Positions 1 through 8,993 of a stretch of DNA of 64,000 bases are shown in pieces (positions within the stretch are counted from its first letter, which is position 1; each line of letters opens with the position of its first letter). A program made the translations under genes and the position numbers. Origin of the DNA: Thiodiazotropha sp040506705. GTDB lineage: Bacteria; Pseudomonadota; Gammaproteobacteria; Chromatiales; Chromatiaceae. Under the pieces are notes generated by a model that was not told the DNA's origin, did no database searches, and saw nothing but the letters and a program-made list of their open reading frames with translations. The stretch spans positions 21,415 through 85,414 of the forward strand of contig JBEVWG010000001.1 in the NCBI GenBank assembly GCA_040506705.1, written 5' to 3'.

Positions 1-1574
1 TCATCCAGGCGCTGCAGAGTGTCAAAAATTGTTTGTACCTGTTCGAATGAGAGTTGGCGCACTTCGGCACCACATAAACCCAGGTGCTGGGCAAGCTGAA
101 ATAGTGGCCAGGCACCATCACAGAGGGTTGGGTGATGGCTTGTCTCGGACTGTCCGCTACTCAAACGCCAGGTCCAGATCAGCTGGGCAAGGTGTTTCCA
201 GCGGGTTGAGCTGGCCAATGCTTCTTCCTGTTCCGGAGCATGTAGAGCCCGTTGAGCGCGACTGGCAATATACTCTGGCAAGCGGCTGTTGAAGAGCGCA
301 TCCCTGACGGTGAATTCATCGGTTTGATGCCTGAAATACCAGCGCAACATGTCGAGGCTGGATTCAATTTGGAAATGCTGGGCACAGAGGTTATGGGCAA
401 AAACTCTCTCCAGTACCAGGCGAACCGCGAGGTAGTCGATGATATCGATTTTCGCAGTGAGGTCTTCATAATCCGGGTGGTTGTGTCGCCATAGCACCAT
501 TCCTGACCAGCCTGGCAGCTCCAGTGCCAGACTCTCCAGGTAGCCCACCCAATACTTTCGATCAAGACCCATGCGATAGAGTTCGCTGATGATAGTTTCC
601 AGGGGATCACTATCAAGCAGTTCGAAATGTTGTTCCCAGGCTTCGATGCCCATGAGATGCCAGCTGGGATCAGTTGCAGCCTGTTTTAGCCAGAAGTGGT
701 AGAAACCACCGGCCTCAAAATCGGGCTGCCAGCTGGATACGCCCTGATCGAGAAAATTGGACAATCCTCTGATCAGCTGAGGTCGGATCTGTTCCAGCAG
801 ATCCTGACCCGTCAGGGAGAGCAGCAGATCGCGCATTGTTTTACCCTGACCAAGTTGATCCATCTGCTCAGCCAATCTTTCATGGGCTACGTTTTGCATC
901 AATTGAGAGACGCTATCGGGGGATTCCTGGCTACTGCTTGCACCCTCAAGCAGATCATTCAGCAGGCTCTCTGCCAGTTCAGGGGCCAAGTCGAATAGCT
1001 CTTCAGGATGAGTAGGATCATAAGTGATATTCAGCACAGAGAGACAGGCGGCCCATAGGTCTTCAACACTCGCTGATTCGTCCGTTAAGCCCTCAGTGGT
1101 TGCGTCATTGAGAAGTTGCTTACGGGCAGTTTCAGGTAGCTCTGGGTTGAGCTTGTGTAGTGCATCTGTCTCTTCGATCTGCCAGTTGAGCTGACAGCTT
1201 GAAACACTCAGCGGTGGCATGGTCAATGCCGCGAGATAGAGATCACTGCATTTCAACTCATAGCGGCCGGTCTTTGCCAGAATCTGGTTTGGCTGTAACT
1301 CGGTCTCTTCTTCAATACACGCTTTCAAGTCATTGAGATTTATTCGCCCCTGACGGAGTAGCATCTGATACTGCTGCAGTGGGAGGTAGCCCCTTGCGCC
1401 GGTGAGTCGACGGGCTGTCGCTAAGGCTTCCGGAAAGGGGAGGTGTTGATATCCGTGTAGTGTATTGTGGTGGACGAAATCCCGTATTGGCGCCTGACTT
1501 GGCAGGCTGTGATCCAGATGCTCAACGGCTTCTCTGATTTGCTGACGGATATCTTGGCTTTGTGCTTGTTGCAT
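1..1574 (-). CDS. dabA: DabA-type inorganic carbon transporter subunit (DUF2309), 3' end cut by window edge
   Basis: This reading frame stays open from an ATG at 1574 to the left edge (524 codons visible), so the C-terminal part is missing. The N-terminus carries the DUF2309/DabA signature FVHHNTLHGYQHLPFPEA near residues 33-50, and a second family block, ELPGWSGMVLWRHNHP, lies near residue 355. DabA is the cytoplasmic, zinc-binding, beta-carbonic-anhydrase-like subunit that works with a NuoL/M-like membrane partner (DabB) to drive CO2 hydration and accumulate bicarbonate. The expected metal-binding CxDxR block should lie just beyond the edge, so catalytic competence cannot be judged here. 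The gene starts 8 bp after the stop of the NuoM-like gene, as expected for a dabB-dabA operon. Family assignment is firm; function is inferred from the family. Confidence 0.9.
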   Translation of the reverse strand, partial: MQQAQSQDIRQQIREAVEHLDHSLPSQAPIRDFVHHNTLHGYQHLPFPEALATARRLTGARGYLPLQQYQMLLRQGRINLNDLKACIEEETELQPNQILAKTGRYELKCSDLYLAALTMPPLSVSSCQLNWQIEETDALHKLNPELPETARKQLLNDATTEGLTDESASVEDLWAACLSVLNITYDPTHPEELFDLAPELAESLLNDLLEGASSSQESPDSVSQLMQNVAHERLAEQMDQLGQGKTMRDLLLSLTGQDLLEQIRPQLIRGLSNFLDQGVSSWQPDFEAGGFYHFWLKQAATDPSWHLMGIEAWEQHFELLDSDPLETIISELYRMGLDRKYWVGYLESLALELPGWSGMVLWRHNHPDYEDLTAKIDIIDYLAVRLVLERVFAHNLCAQHFQIESSLDMLRWYFRHQTDEFTVRDALFNSRLPEYIASRAQRALHAPEQEEALASSTRWKHLAQLIWTWRLSSGQSETSHHPTLCDGAWPLFQLAQHLGLCGAEVRQLSFEQVQTIFDTLQRLD

Positions 1575-1582
1575 ACCGTCCC

Positions 1583-3043
1583 TCACAATTTGAATAATTC
1601 AGAGAGCTGGGTTGCTGAGGCATTAACCAGATTCAACACAGGAGTCGGCAGGAAACCGAACAGCAGGGTAAAGGCTGCCAGGGTACCTGCTGCGAGCAGT
1701 TCGGATGGTCTTAGATCCTGGACATCCTGCATGTCTGGACGTACTGGACCGGTAAACAGGTAACTGATAGTGCGTACAGCGTAGGCTGCACTAAGCAGTA
1801 CCCCAAGGGTCAGTAGTGCTGCCCCCCAGCCCCAACGGGAAAAAGCGCCTATTAAGGTATTCAATTCTGCTACAAACCCCGCTGTTCCCGGTAGGGAGAC
1901 TGCGGCGATGAATGCGAGTGTGGTAAAAAAGGCAAACCTGGGCATTACCCTGACCAGAGAGCTGTAGTCCATGACATTTCTGGTATGGGTTCTTTCGTAG
2001 AGCAGTCCGATTAACAGAAACAGTGATCCTGCGACGAGGCCGTGGGCCACCATCTGCATCAATGCACCATGCAGTCCGGCAAGATTCAGGGCTGCAATGC
2101 CAAGAAGAACAACCCCCATGTGACTGATTGATGAGTAAGCGATCATAGCTTTGAGGTCACTGTGTCGCCAGGCGAGCAGGCCACCATAAATCAGACTGAT
2201 AAATGCGAGCATGGCGAGAACTTCCTGAAGTGCCATCACCGCTTCAGGCAGCATACCTGCTGCACGGATCAACCCATAGGAACCCATCTTGAGTAAGATG
2301 CCTGAAAGTAGAATCGATACCGGGCTGGGGGCCTCCACATGAGCCAGCGGTAACCAGCCGTGGAGTGGGAAGATCGGCATTTTGACGCCAAAACCGATTA
2401 ACAACCCCAGAAAAATCAGTATCTGGGTTTGTTGGGGAAGCAGGCGGCTGCTTTCGCTCATGTCTGCCATGGCAAAACTGTGACCAGGTGCTGAATCGAA
2501 CAAAACCAGCAGACTGATCAGCATGAACACCGATCCACCCATCGTATAGAGCACGAAGTTCAAGGCGGCACCATGACGGTTCTGGCCACCCCATCGGTCG
2601 ATCAGGAAAAACAGCGGAATCAGGGTCAGTTCCCAGAAGACATAGAACAGTGACCAGTCCTGAGCCAGAAATACACCGAGCATTGCTGATTCCAGAAGCA
2701 GGATCAGAATATAGTAGCCTTTGACACTCTGGCGGATAGAGCTGGAAGCGAGCAGAGCAACAAAACTCAGTAGCGTGGCGAGCAGCACCATGGGGTATGA
2801 AAAACCGTCCAGCCCCAGGGTGAAGGTCGTACCAAGCCTGGTATTCCACTCAGTTTGATGGATAAATTGAATACCGGCCTGGTTGTGGTCGAAGGCAGAT
2901 AAGTAGGACCAGGCCAGCGCCATCGTGGCACCTGAGGCTATCAATGCTGTTATGCGAATCAGTCGCGATTGCTCTCGCGGCATTACCAGCAGGGTAACCA
3001 CACCAATAAATGGTATCAGCATCAGATAGATGAGGTTAGGCAT
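1583..3043 (-). CDS. dabB: NuoM-like proton-channel subunit, probable DabB
   Basis: A 486-residue polytopic membrane protein of the NuoL/NuoM/Mrp antiporter family. It keeps the residues used for proton translocation in NuoM: the TM5 glutamate in FWELTLIPLFFLI, the lysine in GVKMPIFPLHGWLPLAHVEA, the lysine in HSDLKAMIAYSSISHMG, and a late glutamate in GFVAELNTLIGAF. It stands outside any nuo operon and is followed directly by dabA, so it is best read as the membrane partner that couples ion flow to DabA. Sequence is more NuoM-like than NuoL-like, unlike the best-studied DabB proteins. ATG 3043 has a good AGG spaced 5 nt upstream; a GTG two codons earlier (3049) lacks a ribosome site. An orphan NuoM-like subunit of another complex is the alternative. 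Confidence 0.85.
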   Translation of the reverse strand: MPNLIYLMLIPFIGVVTLLVMPREQSRLIRITALIASGATMALAWSYLSAFDHNQAGIQFIHQTEWNTRLGTTFTLGLDGFSYPMVLLATLLSFVALLASSSIRQSVKGYYILILLLESAMLGVFLAQDWSLFYVFWELTLIPLFFLIDRWGGQNRHGAALNFVLYTMGGSVFMLISLLVLFDSAPGHSFAMADMSESSRLLPQQTQILIFLGLLIGFGVKMPIFPLHGWLPLAHVEAPSPVSILLSGILLKMGSYGLIRAAGMLPEAVMALQEVLAMLAFISLIYGGLLAWRHSDLKAMIAYSSISHMGVVLLGIAALNLAGLHGALMQMVAHGLVAGSLFLLIGLLYERTHTRNVMDYSSLVRVMPRFAFFTTLAFIAAVSLPGTAGFVAELNTLIGAFSRWGWGAALLTLGVLLSAAYAVRTISYLFTGPVRPDMQDVQDLRPSELLAAGTLAAFTLLFGFLPTPVLNLVNASATQLSELFKL

Positions 3044-3106
3044 GAGCACCTGCCAGCTGACTCAGCGTCAGATATCTGCGCCAGTCATGGGACGAACTGA
3101 TGCTCA

Positions 3107-4873
3107 TCAGCTTCTATCAGCAGCGACCGGAGACCTCAGTGGACAGGTGGTGCGGTCGTAACTGTCACCCAGTTCATCCCAGACATGGTTGAGCGCCAGG
3201 CCAATACGGGAGTGGAAAGTGGTGTCGCCCATTTTGTCTTTCAGGCCGGTACGGCGGATAGTGTCCATGAACTGCTTCTTCATCCTGGCCACAATCAGGG
3301 TGATACCCTGAGCCTGCAGTCGCTCCCAAAGATGGTGCAGCACTTCCTCACCGGTGGCATCGATCTGGTTGATGCCTTCTCCATCGAGAATAATGTATTT
3401 GAGCTTTGGATTTTCAGCCACTACGCCGAGAATTTTGGTTTCAAAATAGCCGGCACTGGCAAAGTAGAGGGAGCCATCGAATCTCACAATGGAAATCAGC
3501 GGACTGGTTTGAAGCTTGCGTACTCGGATATCCCGCATGGTGCCATCTTTGTAACGGGATAACTGAGCAAAACGGGGACGCATGGTACGCCACAAAAAGA
3601 GTCCAAGTGAGAGCAGCACGCCGACCATGATGCCTTTGTCGAGATGGGGGGCAAACAGCAGTGTCAGAACAAAGGTCACCACCGCCACGACAGCGTCGTG
3701 AGGTTGGGCTTTCCAGGCATGGATGATCGGGCCGACTTTGATCAGGTTAACAACCGCCATGATGATCACCGCCGCCAGAGTGGCCTGTGGCAGATGAAAC
3801 AGCAGCGGGGTCAAAAAGATCAAGGTGATTGCTACCACCGCCCCGGTGACAATTGAGGAGAACCCGGTGATTGCACCGGCGTTGATATTAACCGCTGAGC
3901 GTGAAAAGGAACCTGATACCGGGTATCCCGAGAACATACCGGAGAAGACATTGGAAAGACCCTGGCCAATCAGTTCCTGATTGGCATTGAGACGCTGCCG
4001 GGTTTGTGCGGCCATCGCCTTGGCAATAGAGATCGCTTCCATGAAACCGATCAGCGAAATGGTGATGGCTGTCGGGATCAGAGTCCAGATGGTGGTCAGT
4101 TCCATGGTTGGAATGGCCAGGCTTGGCAGGCCGTCGGGGATGGTTCCTACCACCTTGCCACTCGATTCAGAGAAGTCGGTCAACCAGGCTAATACGGTGG
4201 TGACAACCACCGCGATCAACACTCCGGGTAGTGTAGGATAGAAGCGCTTTATGCCCCACATGATGCCAAATGCAATCAACGCGATCAGCAGGGTAGGGTA
4301 GTGAGTGCCTTCAAAGGCAGCTAGCATGGTATTCCAGACAGTTTCATAGTGGTGTTCAGATCGATCAGCATGAACCCCAAAAACTTTGCCCAGTTGTGAG
4401 GTGGCGATGATCAATGCACCGGCATTGGTAAATCCAACCACTACTGGATGGGAGAGAAAATCGACCAGAACCCCGAGTTTAAACAGGCCCAGAAACATCT
4501 GAAATATGCCAACCATCAGCGCCAGGAGCATGGCGTAAGCCAGATAGGTATCAGCTGAAGTGGCGAGGGGTTCGAGTGCAGCAGCGGTCATCAGTGACAC
4601 TACCGCCACAGGGCCGGTAGCCAGCTGTCTTGAGGAACCGAACAGAGCCGCAACCATTGGTGGTAGAAACGAGGCGTAGAGCCCATAGTAGACAGGTAGT
4701 CCGGCCAGTTGGGCATAGGCCATGGATTGAGGCACCAGCACCAGGGCGACAGTGATACCTGCAATAATATCGGCTCGTACCGTGTCTTTGTTTCTAAGTT
4801 CGCCGATCCATTGCAGATAAGGTACAAACGCGTGCTTCCAGCCCGCCATCAGACTCAGTACATGATCCCACAT
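3107..4873 (-). CDS. SulP/SLC26-family anion transporter with STAS domain
   Basis: A 588-residue SulP transporter: an N-terminal region with VLVPQSMAYAQLAGLPVYYGLYA typical of the family (about residues 40-62), roughly twelve membrane segments, and a C-terminal cytoplasmic STAS domain (about 445-560) with ILDGEGINQIDATGEE. Family members move sulfate, bicarbonate or other anions. Its position as first gene of a sulP-dabB-dabA operon (63 bp before the dabB start) argues for bicarbonate uptake, as in BicA-type SulP proteins of autotrophs; the sequence alone does not settle the substrate. GTG 4885 is a possible alternative start, but the AGGTGG ribosome site abuts it, whereas ATG 4873 sits at a usable distance from GGTGGGTG. 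Confidence 0.9.
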   Translation of the reverse strand: MWDHVLSLMAGWKHAFVPYLQWIGELRNKDTVRADIIAGITVALVLVPQSMAYAQLAGLPVYYGLYASFLPPMVAALFGSSRQLATGPVAVVSLMTAAALEPLATSADTYLAYAMLLALMVGIFQMFLGLFKLGVLVDFLSHPVVVGFTNAGALIIATSQLGKVFGVHADRSEHHYETVWNTMLAAFEGTHYPTLLIALIAFGIMWGIKRFYPTLPGVLIAVVVTTVLAWLTDFSESSGKVVGTIPDGLPSLAIPTMELTTIWTLIPTAITISLIGFMEAISIAKAMAAQTRQRLNANQELIGQGLSNVFSGMFSGYPVSGSFSRSAVNINAGAITGFSSIVTGAVVAITLIFLTPLLFHLPQATLAAVIIMAVVNLIKVGPIIHAWKAQPHDAVVAVVTFVLTLLFAPHLDKGIMVGVLLSLGLFLWRTMRPRFAQLSRYKDGTMRDIRVRKLQTSPLISIVRFDGSLYFASAGYFETKILGVVAENPKLKYIILDGEGINQIDATGEEVLHHLWERLQAQGITLIVARMKKQFMDTIRRTGLKDKMGDTTFHSRIGLALNHVWDELGDSYDRTTCPLRSPVAADRS

Positions 4874-5445
4874 TGTTGTTTTCACCCACCTAAATTGCCG
4901 CTTACATCTTCATCTGGCGTGATGAGCAGCACCGCGGGTCAATCGATCAAGCCAAGTCGTACCTGGCTTCACTAAATTGCCTTGCTTTTTAGTTATTCAC
5001 GGATGCGCGATCGTACTGCATTGTAAGCTGTTGTTATACCTTTTCAGTCTAGAAATACTACTACTAGAGCTGATCAAGGTTAATGGAATCACGCTAAAAA
5101 TGAAAGTGATATTACGATTATCGGTCTCTGCTATTTTAATGAATAGAGGGTATTTTGGTCGGTTATTCCAGGTTTCTTTTTCTTCTCGACAAGGTTGTCT
5201 GCTCAATTGGTGACATGAAGGAATGAGTGCTGATGGCCGTGGTGTGAAACCCATTTATATTGAATTCGAGGCGACAACAGGGTTTTTTTGCACCTCCCTG
5301 ATTGTAAATTTTCTCTCAATTCAGCTCAGAGTTGTAACGTTTTGATGATCTTAATCTTTTCTTAAGAAAATAACCCCATTGCCGTTAAATCGCATACAAC
5401 ATAACAATGATAAATGATTATTAAAGAACTCGGAGAAGTAATGCG
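4874..5445. other. Intergenic region between divergent sulP operon and chemoreceptor gene
   Basis: About 570 bp of AT-rich, non-coding DNA holding the promoters of two divergent units. The only signal I can support is the sigma-28-like promoter listed separately near 5362. Short ORFs here have no recognisable product. Confidence 0.6.
5362..5388 (+). promoter_or_regulatory. Candidate sigma-28 (FliA) promoter for the chemoreceptor gene
   Basis: TTAA, then exactly 15 nt, then GCCGTTAA. The enterobacterial FliA consensus is TAAA-N15-GCCGATAA, so this has one mismatch in each half and perfect spacing. It lies about 58 bp upstream of the start codon of a methyl-accepting chemotaxis protein, a classic FliA target. 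Confidence 0.55.
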
Positions 5446-7074
5446 ATGATCGGCGCTGATTTTTCTATACGTGCGAAGTTGATGACAGTTACGGCTATCG
5501 CCTCGGCACTTTTTATTTTCGCGCTCTACTATACCCTTGTTGGCACTGATCGGGTCAGCCAGCATTTCACCAATTTTATCGAGCAGGATCAGAAACGGAT
5601 TGAGTTACTGAGAACCATGCAGGCTGAGGGTTCACAGGTGGTTATTGCGGCAGCAAAAAAACTTATGGTGCCGGAGCTGGCTCCCCCTGCCAAGGTCGCC
5701 GCCAAGGCAGCAGAGCAGTTTAATCGGGCTTTGAAAGGGGCGGAAGTGCTCTATGCCGGAGATTCTGCAGGTCTTGAAAAAGTACGCATGATATCTGAAC
5801 TCTGGGCCCAATGTGTGCCGAGTGCACTGGCTGTTATCAAACAGGTAGAGGCGGGCAATCTGCAAGATGCCAAGACTCAATTTACCAGCAAGGTACAGAA
5901 GAGCTGGGGGAGTATCCGCAAGCAGTTACAACCTCTGATTATTGCAGAGACTGAACGTGTCATTGAGACTCAGCAGGCGGTTAAAGAGGAGGTAGACAAT
6001 ACTTTTATGACCGGTACTGGTCTGGGTATTGTGGCACTCATCTGTGGTCTGTTACTCAATTTTCTGAACAGTCGCAATATTGTACTCAGTATTCACCGAG
6101 TTGCAGACAGATTGGAAGAGATTGGCGCAGGAGATGGGGATCTGACAAAACGTCTACCTTTGGAAGGTGGTGTCGAGTTGGAAAGACTTTCAGCTGGCTT
6201 TAATCAATTTGCATCGGAGACACAAAGTCTGGTGCGGAAAGTTGCCGAATCCTCCCATCAGATGAATAGTTTTTCATCAGAACTGGCAACTGTTGCGAAA
6301 ACTTCCAAAGCTACCGCTGACTATCAGGATGATGCGATGAGGCAGGTGGCAACAGCAATGACTGAGATGACGGCCACTGTAAAAAATGTAGCAGAGAGTG
6401 CTGCCAGTGCGGCAGCTGCAGCTGAAAATGCTGATCGGCAAGCGGCGGATGGCAGTCATGTGGTTGAGAAGACGCTGCAATCGATTGAAGGTCTCTCCCA
6501 AGGGGTTGACCGGGCGAGTGCCGAAATGAAGGCCCTTGAAGAAGAGACAGCCCAGGTCGGTGTTGTGGTGTCGGTGATTAAAGGCATTGCAGAACAGACC
6601 AATCTGTTAGCCTTGAACGCAGCTATCGAGGCTGCCAGAGCTGGAGAAATGGGACGCGGTTTTGCAGTGGTTGCAGATGAGGTGAGAACGTTAGCCAGTC
6701 GTACCCAGACCTCCACTCGTGAGATCAATGAGATCATCGAGCGATTGCAAGAGGGGGCACGTAAAACTGCCTCAAAGATGGGGGAGCGACGCGATGATGC
6801 AATGGAAACACTCAATCAGGCATCTCAGGCAGGCATTGCTTTGAAAGAGATAACAGAGGTTGTGCACAATATCAGGGATATGAATGTTGAGATTGCCAGC
6901 GCTGCGGAAGAGCAAGAGGCGGTCTCTTTAGAGATAGAAAAAAATACAGCCAGTGTTGGTGAGTTATCCCAACAGAACAAAACTTCAACTGCACAGACGG
7001 AAGCAACAGGATTGGAACTTCATGGGATTTCCACACAGATATCTCAGTTGGTTGGGCGGTTTAAAGTGGACTGA
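5446..7074 (+). CDS. Methyl-accepting chemotaxis protein
   Basis: A 542-residue chemoreceptor. TM1 spans about residues 12-32, followed by a helical periplasmic sensor of about 150 residues (4HB-like), TM2 about 185-206, a HAMP domain about 206-260, and the cytoplasmic signalling domain to the end. The hairpin tip NLLALNAAIEAARAGE (about 386-401) is intact, so it should couple to CheA/CheW. No C-terminal NWETF pentapeptide for CheR/CheB docking is present; it ends GRFKVD. The ligand cannot be predicted. ATG 5446 is preceded by GGAGAAG with 7-nt spacing; an out-of-frame ATG five bases upstream is not the start. It is monocistronic, with a candidate sigma-28 promoter upstream. Confidence 0.95.
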   Translation: MIGADFSIRAKLMTVTAIASALFIFALYYTLVGTDRVSQHFTNFIEQDQKRIELLRTMQAEGSQVVIAAAKKLMVPELAPPAKVAAKAAEQFNRALKGAEVLYAGDSAGLEKVRMISELWAQCVPSALAVIKQVEAGNLQDAKTQFTSKVQKSWGSIRKQLQPLIIAETERVIETQQAVKEEVDNTFMTGTGLGIVALICGLLLNFLNSRNIVLSIHRVADRLEEIGAGDGDLTKRLPLEGGVELERLSAGFNQFASETQSLVRKVAESSHQMNSFSSELATVAKTSKATADYQDDAMRQVATAMTEMTATVKNVAESAASAAAAAENADRQAADGSHVVEKTLQSIEGLSQGVDRASAEMKALEEETAQVGVVVSVIKGIAEQTNLLALNAAIEAARAGEMGRGFAVVADEVRTLASRTQTSTREINEIIERLQEGARKTASKMGERRDDAMETLNQASQAGIALKEITEVVHNIRDMNVEIASAAEEQEAVSLEIEKNTASVGELSQQNKTSTAQTEATGLELHGISTQISQLVGRFKVD

Positions 7075-7489
7075 TATCAGTTTTGAATCACTGTTGTCCC
7101 ACAAAATTGATTTGGCCTGTTCAATTCAGATAGTGGTGGTTGGTAATTATCCGAAACTAGTGAATTTCTAATGCCTTATGGTTGGGCCGGGTCCCACTCT
7201 GCACAGGGTTAATAGTATTGCGCTCTGATCATCAGAGCAGACTCTACCTCTAACCATCTGCAGGCATATTACGGCTAATCTGCATAGCTGGTGAAGTTCA
7301 GTAGTCAATTTTAAAGAGATGAGTGTGCTGTTAGAAGAATTAAAAAGTGTGCCCTCAACTTTTTATGAAGCAATTAACACTCTGAGGGCGTAATAGATCT
7401 GTAATTATCACTAAACAATGTTAAGTTTCTGTTAGTTGTAACGCTATATGTTTTGAACTTTTCTGGACGAATATGTTTAGGGGTATTCA
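7075..7489. other. Intergenic region, 415 bp
   Basis: Non-coding, AT-rich. It contains one clear odd-length palindrome (7222-7238) and otherwise nothing I recognise; the strong-looking ribosome site AGGGG at its right end belongs to the next gene. Confidence 0.6.
7222..7238. repeat. Perfect 8-bp inverted repeat, possible operator
   Basis: GCTCTGAT-C-ATCAGAGC: perfect arms of 8 bp around a single C. No T-run follows on either strand, so an operator is more likely than a terminator. It lies about 150 bp after the chemoreceptor and 250 bp before the RCC1-repeat gene. Confidence 0.4.
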
Positions 7490-8902
7490 GTGAATCTTAC
7501 ATCCTGGGATAAAATTATATCCAATTTCACCATGGTCTTGTTACTTCTTGTTTCCAGCTATGCACATGCTGGCAAGCCCCTTCTGGAGGGTGGCAGGACA
7601 GTTGGTGTTGCTGTACTTGCATCAGATGGTACCGCCTGGAGTTGGGGTGAGAATAGTCGTGGGGAGTTGGGTAACAATTTAGCCACTGACAGTGTTATAC
7701 CAGTTCAGGCTCTCGATATTGCAAATATTGTCGATCTGTCTGTTGGTGATTTCTACTCCTGGACAGCTGCGGCATTAGCGGATGGTACTGTGTGGATTTG
7801 GGGTAACGTACTCGGACGAATGACTCAGTATATGCCCTATCAGGTTAGTGGTTTCACTGACATTGTGGATGTGGCTGCCGGGCCATGGCCTATGGCCGCG
7901 GTACGTTCTGATGGTACCCTGTGGGAATATGCGCTAAACAGTATATACAATGATGATGAGCCGAGACAGATCGAGGGTGTTACCAATGCGGTTGCTGTCG
8001 CTGCATCTCTAAACAATCCTTATGTGTTGTTGAATGATGGTACGGTCTGGACCTGGGAAGAGGTTTCGGTATTTGATGATAGTTTGGGACGTTCTGTAAT
8101 GGTCGATGAACTGACTCAAATTGAAGGCCTGGTCGACATCGTGCAGATTGATGGTGGATACAATCATGCACTAGCTCTGCGCGCTGACGGCACTTTGTGG
8201 GCCTGGGGTGACAACGATTATGGTCAACTGGGTGACGGCACCTTTGAAGATAGTGTAAGTGCCAGACAGGTATTGGAGCTGACCGGCGTATACGATATTT
8301 CAGCCGGTAACCGACAGAGTGCAGCGGTGCTTTCTGATGGCACTGTGTGGACATGGGGCCGCTGGAAAGACTATTTGAAAGATTATGCATCCACTCCTGA
8401 GCAGGTTTTAGGGTTCACCACTGCTGTACAGGTCTCGACAGGCGATGAATTAGGTGGCCTGGTGATGGATAGTGATGGTGATGTGTTGCAGTATGATGGC
8501 TCAACAGTATCAGCAATTCCGGATTCTGATGATATCGGCCTGCTGAATGTTGGGCCTGTAATGGAGTCACAAATTCCCAGCGCATGCAGACCCACTTATT
8601 TCATGAATGGAAAATTACGCCTGCCATGCGTTTCACTTGGTGGGGAAAATATCCTCGATGTGGAACTCTCCCTGCAACCGAATAGTGGTCTTCAGTTCTC
8701 AGTAGATTCAGTCATTACGAATCCTGTGGCAACACAATCGATGCGGGATTGTACGGTTAACTATGCCAATGGCGATGCAGACATATCTTGCCTGGTTGCC
8801 ATTGATGTCACGTTAGGGTTGGACAGTCTACTGAATGTTATTTTGACTGTAGTGCCTGATTCAAATCTGTTGTTGGATGTTACTCATTTAACTTCCTACT
8901 GA
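7490..8902 (+). CDS. Secreted RCC1-repeat (beta-propeller) protein
   Basis: A 470-residue exported protein. The N-terminus has a hydrophobic signal peptide ending SSYAHA (cleavage about residue 28). The body holds at least five to six RCC1-type repeats of about 50 residues, seen as ASDGTAWSWGENSRGELGNN, LADGTVWIWG, RADGTLWAWGDNDYGQLGDG and LSDGTVWTWG, which would form a seven-bladed propeller. From about residue 365 a different C-terminal domain follows, with two cysteine pairs, that I do not recognise. RCC1 propellers usually mediate protein or nucleotide binding; bacterial secreted versions are mostly uncharacterised. The start is GTG 7490, preceded by AGGGG at 7-nt spacing. A strong hairpin follows the stop. 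Function unknown. Confidence 0.85.
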   Translation: MNLTSWDKIISNFTMVLLLLVSSYAHAGKPLLEGGRTVGVAVLASDGTAWSWGENSRGELGNNLATDSVIPVQALDIANIVDLSVGDFYSWTAAALADGTVWIWGNVLGRMTQYMPYQVSGFTDIVDVAAGPWPMAAVRSDGTLWEYALNSIYNDDEPRQIEGVTNAVAVAASLNNPYVLLNDGTVWTWEEVSVFDDSLGRSVMVDELTQIEGLVDIVQIDGGYNHALALRADGTLWAWGDNDYGQLGDGTFEDSVSARQVLELTGVYDISAGNRQSAAVLSDGTVWTWGRWKDYLKDYASTPEQVLGFTTAVQVSTGDELGGLVMDSDGDVLQYDGSTVSAIPDSDDIGLLNVGPVMESQIPSACRPTYFMNGKLRLPCVSLGGENILDVELSLQPNSGLQFSVDSVITNPVATQSMRDCTVNYANGDADISCLVAIDVTLGLDSLLNVILTVVPDSNLLLDVTHLTSY

Positions 8903-8904
8903 TC

Positions 8905-8935
8905 GTTAACTCCGCAGCTATGCTGCGGAGTTAAC
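8905..8935. terminator. Strong hairpin between convergent genes
   Basis: Perfect 14-bp stem (GTTAACTCCGCAGC and its complement) with a 3-nt TAT loop, starting 2 bp after the RCC1-protein stop codon. The downstream run (TCATCTCTTTC) is only moderately T-rich. It probably serves the plus-strand gene and may also act on the converging qor transcript. Confidence 0.75.
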
Positions 8936-8993
8936 TCATCTCTTTCTATCTTATTCCATCGATCATGATGTAAGAGAAAGATCAACTTCTGTA

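Noticed and set aside
1583..3043. NuoM of respiratory complex I
   Set aside because: No other nuo genes flank it, and it is followed directly by dabA.
3107..4873. Plain sulfate permease assignment for the SulP protein
   Set aside because: Not excluded, but no sulfate assimilation gene is near and the operon continues into dabB-dabA, so bicarbonate transport is the better reading.
4874..5254. 78- and 85-residue overlapping ORFs upstream of the chemoreceptor
   Set aside because: They overlap on opposite strands, have no ribosome sites or domains, and sit in AT-rich promoter DNA.
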